Source of the DNA: Acidobacteriota bacterium
GTDB lineage: Bacteria; Acidobacteriota; JAAYUB01
Direction: 5' to 3'
Assembly (NCBI GenBank): GCA_029565065.1
Contig: JAKQOW010000147.1
Span: forward strand, 1-32,545
Length of the DNA: 32,545 nt
Made by a program: the position numbers and the translations under genes. Below, in pieces: positions 26,131 through 32,545 of the stretch (within the stretch, counting starts at the first letter, position 1; each line of letters opens with the position of its first letter). The notes beneath the pieces are model-generated. The model was given only the letters and a program-made list of their open reading frames with translations. It did no database searches and was not told the origin of the DNA.

Positions 26131-27369
26131 ATGGCGGTGATCAAGGCGTTTCGAGGCGTCCGGCCGGTGAGGCACCTGGTGGAGCAGGTGGCGTCGCCCC
26201 CTTATGATGTCTTGTCATCGAAGGAGGCTCTGGCCATGGCGGGCGGCAATCCCTACTCCTTCCTCCATGTGGGCAAGCCCGAGATCGATCTGCCCCCCGG
26301 CATCGACCTGTACGACGATCGCGTCTACCACAAGGGCCGGGAAAACTTCCAGCGCCTGATCACCGACGGCGTGCTGTTCCGCGATGCGGCCGATAGCCTC
26401 TACATCTACCGCCAGCGGATGGGGGATCACCTCCAGACCTCTCTGGCCGCCGGCGCGTCGGTGGACGACTATGACACCGACGTGATCCGCAAGCACGAGC
26501 TGACCCGGCAGGATAAGGAAGACGACCGCACCCGCCACGTCAGCGAGCTGAGCGCCCAGACCGGCCCGGTCTTTCTGACCTACCACGCCCGGGCCGACCT
26601 CGACGCCAGAATCGAGTCGGCCTGCCGCCGCGAGCCGGAGTATCACTTCATCTCCGCCGACGGCATCGAACACTGGTTCTGGGTGGTCTCCGATCCCGGC
26701 TGGATCGCGGACGTCGCCGCCATCTTCCGCCAGATCCCGCACCTGTACGTCGCCGACGGCCACCACCGGTCGGCCGCCGCGTCGCGAGTGCGCCGGATGC
26801 GCCGGGATGCCAACCCGAAGCACACCGGCCGCGAGGACTACAACTTTTTCCTGGCCTACATCTTTCCCCACAACCAACTCCAGATCATGGACTACAACCG
26901 GGTGGTCCACGACCTGCACGGACTCGACCCGGCCGCGTTCCTGGCCCGGCTGCAGCCGGTGTTCGACGTGGCCCCCGCGGACTCGGGCCGGCCGGAGCGC
27001 CGCCACGAGTTCCGGATGTTCCTCGAGGGCCGGTGGCACCGCCTGTCGCCCCGGCCGGGCACGTTTCCCGCGGACGATCCGGTGCGCAGCCTCGACGTGA
27101 GCATCCTGCAGGAAAACCTGCTGGCGCCGGTGCTGGGGATCGGCGATCCGCGCAAGGACAAGCGCATCGACTTCGTCGGCGGCATTCGCGGCATCGGCGA
27201 GCTGGAGCGGCTGGTCCGGAGCGGCGAGGCGGCGGTGGCCTTCGCCCTCTTTCCCACATCCGTCGACGAGCTGATGGCCATCGCCGACGCCGGCCGGACC
27301 ATGCCGCCCAAGTCCACCTGGTTCGAGCCGAAGCTCAAGGACGGTTTGGTCTCCCATCTCCTGGACTAG
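26131..27369 (+). CDS. DUF1015-family protein (ParB/Srx-like, possible kinase)
   Basis: 412 aa, full length for DUF1015. Features: an N-terminal IKAFRGVRPVRHLVEQVASPPYDVLS (the family opening), FLHVGKPEIDLP, YIYRQ, DDRTRHVSELSAQTGPVFLTY, and the central VADGHHRSAAA. The DGHHR motif also occurs in the ParB/sulfiredoxin-fold free serine kinase SerK of archaea, so an ATP/ADP-dependent phosphotransfer on a small molecule such as serine is a reasonable guess; the family has no settled function. In other genomes DUF1015 is often near serine or phosphoglycerate genes. Here it precedes the cyclic-DPG-synthase-like gene by 162 bp. It has its own promoter and ribosome site. Confidence 0.88.
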   Translation: MAVIKAFRGVRPVRHLVEQVASPPYDVLSSKEALAMAGGNPYSFLHVGKPEIDLPPGIDLYDDRVYHKGRENFQRLITDGVLFRDAADSLYIYRQRMGDHLQTSLAAGASVDDYDTDVIRKHELTRQDKEDDRTRHVSELSAQTGPVFLTYHARADLDARIESACRREPEYHFISADGIEHWFWVVSDPGWIADVAAIFRQIPHLYVADGHHRSAAASRVRRMRRDANPKHTGREDYNFFLAYIFPHNQLQIMDYNRVVHDLHGLDPAAFLARLQPVFDVAPADSGRPERRHEFRMFLEGRWHRLSPRPGTFPADDPVRSLDVSILQENLLAPVLGIGDPRKDKRIDFVGGIRGIGELERLVRSGEAAVAFALFPTSVDELMAIADAGRTMPPKSTWFEPKLKDGLVSHLLD

Positions 27370-27531
27370 CGCGGCGTCGTGCCGCCGACCCGGAGCGGAC
27401 ATATGGAACGGAAACGCCAACTCACCGTCTCGTTCTTCACTCAGAGGATCGGCCCGCTGAGCTGAACCGGGGGACCGCCCCCCAACAACCGGACTCGAGG
27501 GCCTGAAATCAAATATAAAGAGGAGGACAAC

Positions 27532-28863
27532 ATGGCTGACAAGATTCGTGTGCTGATCATGGGCGCCGCCGGGCGCGATTTTCATAACTTCAACACCTGC
27601 TTCCGCGACAACCCGCAATACGAGGTGGTCGCCTTCACCGCCACCCAGATCCCGGACATCTCCGGGAAGAAGTATCCCCGGGAGCTGGCGGGGAAGCTGT
27701 ATCCGAAAGGGATCCCCATTTACGACGAATGCGAGCTGGAGCAGCTCATCGACAAGTACAAGGTCCACCAGGTGATCTTCGCCTACAGTGACGTGCCCCA
27801 CGAAGTGGTCATGCACAAGGCCTCGCGCGTGCTCGCCAAGGGTGCGGACTTCCGGTTCATCGGCCCCGACGCCACCATGGTCAAGTCGACCAAGCCGGTG
27901 GTGTCGGTGTGCGCCGTCCGGACCGGCTGCGGCAAGAGCCAGACCAGCCGGGCCGTGGTCAGCGCGCTGCAGGCGCTGGGCAAGAAGGTCGTGGCCATCC
28001 GGCACCCCATGCCGTACGGCGACCTGGCCGTTCAGGCCGTCCAGCGGTTCGCTTCGCTGGCGGACCTGAAGAAGCACAAGTGCACCATCGAGGAGATGGA
28101 GGAGTACGAACCGCACATCGCCAAGGGCGTCATCGTGTACGCCGGCGTGGACTACGAGGCGATCCTGCGGCAGGCCGAGAAGGAGGCCGACGTCATCCTG
28201 TGGGACGGCGGCAACAACGACTTCTCGTTCTACAAGCCGGACCTGGAGATCGTCGTGGTCGATCCGCACCGGGCCGGACATGAGCTGGCCTACCACCCGG
28301 GCGAGACCAATCTGCGCCGGGCCGATGTGATCGTCATCAACAAGATCGACACCGCCGACCTCGACGGGATCGAGGAAGTGCGCGCGTCGATCCGCGAGGC
28401 CAATCCCAAGGCCGTCGTCATCGACGCGGCCAGCCCGCTCTTCGTGGAGAATTACGGGGCCATCCACGGCAAGCGCGTCCTGGTGGTCGAGGACGGCCCG
28501 ACCCTCACCCATGGCGAGATGGACTACGGCGCCGGGGTGATGGCGGCCATGAAGTACGGTGCCGCCGAGCTGGTGGATCCGAAGCCGTACGCGGTGGGCA
28601 AGTTGGTGGAAACCTTCACCCAGTACCCCGAAGTGGAGGGCCTCCTCCCGGCCATGGGCTACGGCGGCCAGCAGGTGAAGGACCTCGAGAAGACCATCAA
28701 CAACACGCCGTGCGACCTGGTGGTCATCGGCACGCCCATCGATCTGCGCCGGGTGTGCAAGATCAAGCACCCGACGGTCCGGGTGATGTACGAGTTGCAG
28801 GAAATCGGCTCGCCTGACCTGGCCGACGTCCTGGGCCGCTTCCTGAAGCCGCGGCGCAAGTAG
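27532..28863 (+). CDS. COG2403 GTPase / cyclic 2,3-diphosphoglycerate synthase-like protein
   Basis: 443 aa. The N-terminal half is a Rossmann-like domain ([78 protein letters not shown]). It is followed by a P-loop domain: [15 protein letters not shown] (deviant Walker A), [28 protein letters not shown], and NKID. The family is annotated as cyclic 2,3-diphosphoglycerate synthase or GTPase; cDPG is a thermoprotectant of some methanogens, and whether bacterial members make it is unknown. It opens the run leading to the 2-oxoacid oxidoreductase, with an AGAGGAGGAC ribosome site, and is separated from it by two hairpins. Complete; no odd gaps seen. Confidence 0.88.
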   Translation: MADKIRVLIMGAAGRDFHNFNTCFRDNPQYEVVAFTATQIPDISGKKYPRELAGKLYPKGIPIYDECELEQLIDKYKVHQVIFAYSDVPHEVVMHKASRVLAKGADFRFIGPDATMVKSTKPVVSVCAVRTGCGKSQTSRAVVSALQALGKKVVAIRHPMPYGDLAVQAVQRFASLADLKKHKCTIEEMEEYEPHIAKGVIVYAGVDYEAILRQAEKEADVILWDGGNNDFSFYKPDLEIVVVDPHRAGHELAYHPGETNLRRADVIVINKIDTADLDGIEEVRASIREANPKAVVIDAASPLFVENYGAIHGKRVLVVEDGPTLTHGEMDYGAGVMAAMKYGAAELVDPKPYAVGKLVETFTQYPEVEGLLPAMGYGGQQVKDLEKTINNTPCDLVVIGTPIDLRRVCKIKHPTVRVMYELQEIGSPDLADVLGRFLKPRRK

Positions 28864-28869
28864 CCGGAC

Positions 28870-28927
28870 GGGCGGCCGGAGCCGCCCCGCGATATCCGCC
28901 GCCCCGCCGCCCGCGCGACGGGGCGGC
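28870..28927 (+). other. Two tandem GC-rich hairpins between the COG2403 and ferredoxin genes
   Basis: GGGCGGC/GCCGCCC with a 4-nt loop (28870-28887) is followed by GCCGCCCCG/CGGGGCGGC with a 12-nt loop (28898-28927). Neither has a T-run. They may partly terminate transcription or protect the downstream oxidoreductase mRNA, setting different levels for the two parts of the run. Confidence 0.45.
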
Positions 28928-28957
28928 CCCCACAATCCAACCGTTCGGGGGTGTTTC

Positions 28958-29200
28958 ATGACTGACAAGCTCGACCGGGGCCGGCTCGAGATCTCCGTCG
29001 ACGAGTGCAAAGGCTGCGGCCTGTGCATCGTGGCGTGTCCGGTCCAGGTGATCGAATTCTCGAAGACCGTGATCAACAAGCAGGGGTACCACCCCGCCCA
29101 GTACAAGGGGAGCGGCTGCACGGGATGCGGCACCTGCTTCTACGCCTGCCCCGAGCCCGGGGCGGTGACCGTCTACCGCCTGGCCAAGCAGGCGCAGTGA
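28958..29200 (+). CDS. 2-oxoacid:ferredoxin oxidoreductase delta subunit (2[4Fe-4S])
   Basis: 80 aa. Two 4Fe-4S binding motifs, [12 protein letters not shown] and [12 protein letters not shown], fill the protein. It passes electrons from the thiamine site to external ferredoxin. The size and gene order (delta-alpha-beta/gamma) match KorD/VorD proteins. It starts 30 nt after the second hairpin and is followed by the alpha gene after 13 bp. Confidence 0.94.
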   Translation: MTDKLDRGRLEISVDECKGCGLCIVACPVQVIEFSKTVINKQGYHPAQYKGSGCTGCGTCFYACPEPGAVTVYRLAKQAQ

Positions 29201-29213
29201 GCGGGAGGAAGCC

Positions 29214-30254
29214 ATGCCAAGAGAACTGATCAAGGGCAATGAAGCGGTCGTCAAGGCGGCCATCCTGGCGGGGTGTCAGGCCTATTTCGGCTACCCCATC
29301 ACCCCGGCCAGCGAGATCGCCGAAGCGGCGGCCAAGTACTTTCCCCTGGTGGGCCGGACGTTCATCCAGGCGGAGAGTGAAATCGCGTCCATCCAGATGG
29401 TGTACGGCGCCGCCGGCGGGGGCGTCCGCGTCATGACCGCCTCCTCGGGGCCGGGCATCTCGCTCAAGCAGGAGGGCATCTCCTACTGCGCCGGCGCCGA
29501 GCTGCCCTGCGTCATCGCCGACATCATGCGCGGCGGACCGGGTCTGGGCAACATCGCCCCCGAGCAATCCGACTACCACCAGGTGGTCAAGGGCGGCGGT
29601 CACGGCAATTACCGCTGCATCGTCCTGGCACCCAATTCCGCCCAGGAGATGTGCGATCTCACGATCAAGGCGTTCGACCTGGCCGACCAGTATCGGACGC
29701 CGGTCTACGTGGTGACCGACGGCTACATCGGCCAGATGATGGAGCAGGTGAATTTCCCCACCGCCGTCCAGCATCCGAAACGCCACGACTGGGGGGTGCA
29801 CGGCGACGACGCCACCCGGAAGAACCTGATCAACTCGATCTACCTGGATCCCGACGAGCTCGAGGAGCACAACCGCAAGCTCCAGAAGAAATACGCCGAA
29901 ATCGAGCGGAAAGAGGTGCTGGTCGACGAGTACCGCACCCGGGACGCCGAGCTGCTGGTCATCGGGTACGGCATCATCAGCCGCATCCTGCGCACAACGG
30001 TGGACCTGGCCCGGGAGCAGGGGATCAAGGTGGGGCTGCTCCGCCCCGTGACCCTGTGGCCGTTCCCCGCCAAGCGGATCCAGAAGCTGTGCGAGCGGGT
30101 CCAGGCGATCCAGGTGGTGGAGCTGTCCAACGGGCAGATGGTGGAAGACGTCCGGCTGGCCGTCGAGGGCCGCAAGCCGGTCAAATTTTACGGCCGCATG
30201 GGCGGCTCGGTCCCGTCGGCGCAGGAACTGCTCGGCGTGATCCGGAAGCTCTAG
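29214..30254 (+). CDS. 2-oxoacid:ferredoxin oxidoreductase alpha subunit
   Basis: 346 aa, matching VorB/KorA alpha chains. It carries the pyrimidine-binding part of the thiamine diphosphate site. Motifs: [48 protein letters not shown] (with the activating Glu), [26 protein letters not shown], and a C-terminal domain II with [15 protein letters not shown] and VVELSNGQM. The substrate may be 2-oxoisovalerate or a related branched-chain acid, or 2-oxoglutarate; sequence reading alone cannot decide. GGGAGGAAG precedes the ATG. Confidence 0.93.
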   Translation: MPRELIKGNEAVVKAAILAGCQAYFGYPITPASEIAEAAAKYFPLVGRTFIQAESEIASIQMVYGAAGGGVRVMTASSGPGISLKQEGISYCAGAELPCVIADIMRGGPGLGNIAPEQSDYHQVVKGGGHGNYRCIVLAPNSAQEMCDLTIKAFDLADQYRTPVYVVTDGYIGQMMEQVNFPTAVQHPKRHDWGVHGDDATRKNLINSIYLDPDELEEHNRKLQKKYAEIERKEVLVDEYRTRDAELLVIGYGIISRILRTTVDLAREQGIKVGLLRPVTLWPFPAKRIQKLCERVQAIQVVELSNGQMVEDVRLAVEGRKPVKFYGRMGGSVPSAQELLGVIRKL

Positions 30255-30263
30255 GAGGATGCC

Positions 30264-31700
<1,437 letters not shown>

Positions 31701-31721
31701 CGCCCGCGTTGGCTCAAACTC

Positions 31722-31759
31722 CGGCCGGGTCGCTTCGCGGCGTCCCGGCCGTTTTTTTT
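31722..31759 (+). terminator. Rho-independent terminator of the oxidoreductase operon
   Basis: CGGCCGGG (31722-31729) and CCCGGCCG (31744-31751) form an 8-bp stem with a 14-nt loop containing TTCG, followed at once by eight T residues (31752-31759). It is the only classical U-tract terminator seen in the window. Confidence 0.9.
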
Positions 31760-32066
31760 CGAGGCTCGAGGCTGGAGACTCGAGGCTCGTTCCCGTGACG
31801 CGGACATCGGAAATCGGGCTTCGGATTTCGTGCTCGTAATTCGTAATCTACATCGTGATCGTAATCGGCAATCAGGGGATTGGACCGATCAGCCATTGCG
31901 GCACGCGCCCGGCCCTCTCGGGCCGGCCACCTGCTCGTTCCCATTTGTCATGAGATATCGGACTTCGGAATTCGAACATCGGATCTCGGATTTCGTGCTC
32001 GTGATTCGTAATCGTCATCGTAATCGTGATCGTAATCGAGGCTCGGGACTCGAGGCTCGTTCCCGT
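31760..32066. repeat. Two-copy intergenic repeat with ATCGTA-type ladder
   Basis: Two related copies fill this gap. ACTCGAGGCTCGTTCCCGT is exact at 31778-31796 and 32048-32066, and matches over 29 nt with two mismatches (31768-31796, 32038-32066). A second block starting TCGGATTTCGTGCTCGT is present at 31821-31868 and 31986-32039. There, copies of ATCGT(A/G) form a ladder that differs by one 6-nt unit. Order is swapped between copies (Cys-like GAG words first, then ladder; later ladder first). Words are shared with 11391-11522. Frames open here only because of the repeat, with no ribosome site. Confidence 0.7.
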
Positions 32067-32092
32067 ACTCAACGTGCGTGCAATGGATCGGG

Positions 32093-32150
32093 GGTTGGAA
32101 GGTTGGAAGGTTGAAAGTCGTTGGTATTTTGACTTATGAACCTTCAAACT
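32093..32150. repeat. 8-bp tandem repeat and hairpin at the end of the second oxidoreductase gene
   Basis: GGTTGGAA occurs twice in tandem (32093-32108), then GGTTGAAAGTC, a word also present at 11413-11423. GAAGGTT (32106-32112) pairs with AACCTTC (32139-32145). The stop codon of the minus-strand gene (32144-32146) lies inside this repeat, so its last few residues are encoded by it. Confidence 0.55.
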
Positions 32151-32545
32151 TTTAAACTATCTCCCGACTGTCTCTCGTAAAGAATCCCCTGGATGAACGG
32201 CTCCCGGCGGGCGAGCGCCAGCGCCGCGGCCCGGTCGGCCGGATCATGCCCGGCGGGCACCGGCTGCCAGGCTTCGAAAAGCCGGTCCCAGGTGAGCCGC
32301 TCCATGTCGTAGGTGATGCACGGACTGACCGCGACCACCACGGCAAAGCCGGGGTGGCGCAGCGCCCGGGCGATGATGTCGCCCAGCGCGTCGGGCTTGC
32401 CGGCCCAGCCGCGGCCCGCCAGCGTCGCGCCCGCCTCCAGCGCCGTCGTCAGCGGATCCGCGGCGCCGACGGGTGAGGGGAGGCCGTGAATCAGCCCGAA
32501 GCGGCCGTTGTCCACGATGAGCGCGGTGACCGGCAGGTTCCGGGC
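32144..32545 (-). CDS. Second 2-oxoacid:ferredoxin oxidoreductase beta subunit, 5' end outside window
   Basis: The frame is open to the window edge (133 aa before the stop), so this is the C-terminal part only. It reads RNLPVTALIVDNGRFGLIHGLPSPVG, the region just after the thiamine metal motif of KorB/PorB-type beta subunits (compare VNNAIYGMTGGQ in the neighbouring fused protein), then VSPCITYD with the conserved Cys and a family-typical end PFIQGILYE. The DNG...GL...G pattern and Pro-Cys motif support a beta subunit of a second, distinct enzyme. It converges with the first oxidoreductase operon across the repeat gap. Its last residues lie in the repeat. Confidence 0.82.
   Translation of the reverse strand, partial: ARNLPVTALIVDNGRFGLIHGLPSPVGAADPLTTALEAGATLAGRGWAGKPDALGDIIARALRHPGFAVVVAVSPCITYDMERLTWDRLFEAWQPVPAGHDPADRAAALALARREPFIQGILYERQSGDSLKV

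Noticed and set aside
26215..29133. A 972-codon minus-strand open frame
   Set aside because: Antisense to the DUF1015 and COG2403 genes, which have strong motifs in sense; composition is low complexity.
31830..32114. A 94-codon frame in the repeat gap
   Set aside because: It is a translation of the ATCGTA-type repeat ladder (Arg-Asn-Arg strings) without a ribosome site.

Overview
A high-GC bacterial chromosome fragment (about two thirds G+C by eye) with compact genes, good Shine-Dalgarno sites and several recognisable sigma70-type promoters. No phage, transposase, CRISPR array, rRNA or tRNA was seen. Gene content suggests an anaerobe that uses amino acids: a ferredoxin-dependent 2-oxoacid oxidoreductase, the edge of a second one, an ornithine carbamoyltransferase/carbamate kinase pair and a biotin-dependent acyl-CoA carboxylase. 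An Acidobacteriota-like or similarly deep-branching lineage would fit, but this is a low-confidence inference; no phylogenetic marker was tested.

Layout. 1-4619 is on the minus strand: a secreted protein cut by the window edge, a HAD phosphatase, and a PP2C phosphatase overlapping a Ser/Thr kinase that carries a zinc ribbon and an FHA domain. 4726-16246 is on the plus strand: serS, efp, a family 2 glycosyltransferase, a MATE transporter, then pyrB-pyrI-carbamate kinase-ornithine carbamoyltransferase, then an acyl-CoA carboxylase operon (carboxyltransferase, divergent biotin carboxylase, biotin carrier). 16247-16678 is an unusually AT-rich convergent gap with DnaA-box-like sites. 16679-21198 holds a multi-pass membrane protein (-), a zinc-ribbon membrane protein and a BON lipoprotein (+), and a minus-strand salvage group (deoxyribosyltransferase-like, thymidine kinase, double zinc-ribbon protein). 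21366-25966 (+) carries a 3D-domain protein, a cysteine-rich protein, hflX, a GNAT protein and an orphan gene. 26131-31700 (+) carries a DUF1015 protein, a COG2403 GTPase/cyclic-DPG-synthase-like protein and a three-gene 2-oxoacid:ferredoxin oxidoreductase with fused beta and gamma subunits, closed by a classical terminator. A repeat-filled gap follows, then the 3' end of a second oxidoreductase beta gene (-).

How the genes may work together (inference). The oxidoreductase would turn branched-chain or similar 2-oxoacids into acyl-CoA and reduced ferredoxin. The acyl-CoA carboxylase could take propionyl-CoA or similar products onward. The four carbamoyl-phosphate enzymes form one block that either makes ATP from citrulline or shares one carbamoyl-phosphate pool between pyrimidine and arginine metabolism.

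Most notable observations: hflX seems to start at an AUC codon behind a perfect Shine-Dalgarno; the AT-rich gap at 16247-16678 resembles a replication origin; two intergenic gaps share a family of short-word repeats; the biotin carboxylase has a changed ATP lid; EF-P has Asn instead of Lys/Arg at its tip; and the orphan gene at 25349 has a near-consensus promoter that predicts a leaderless mRNA.
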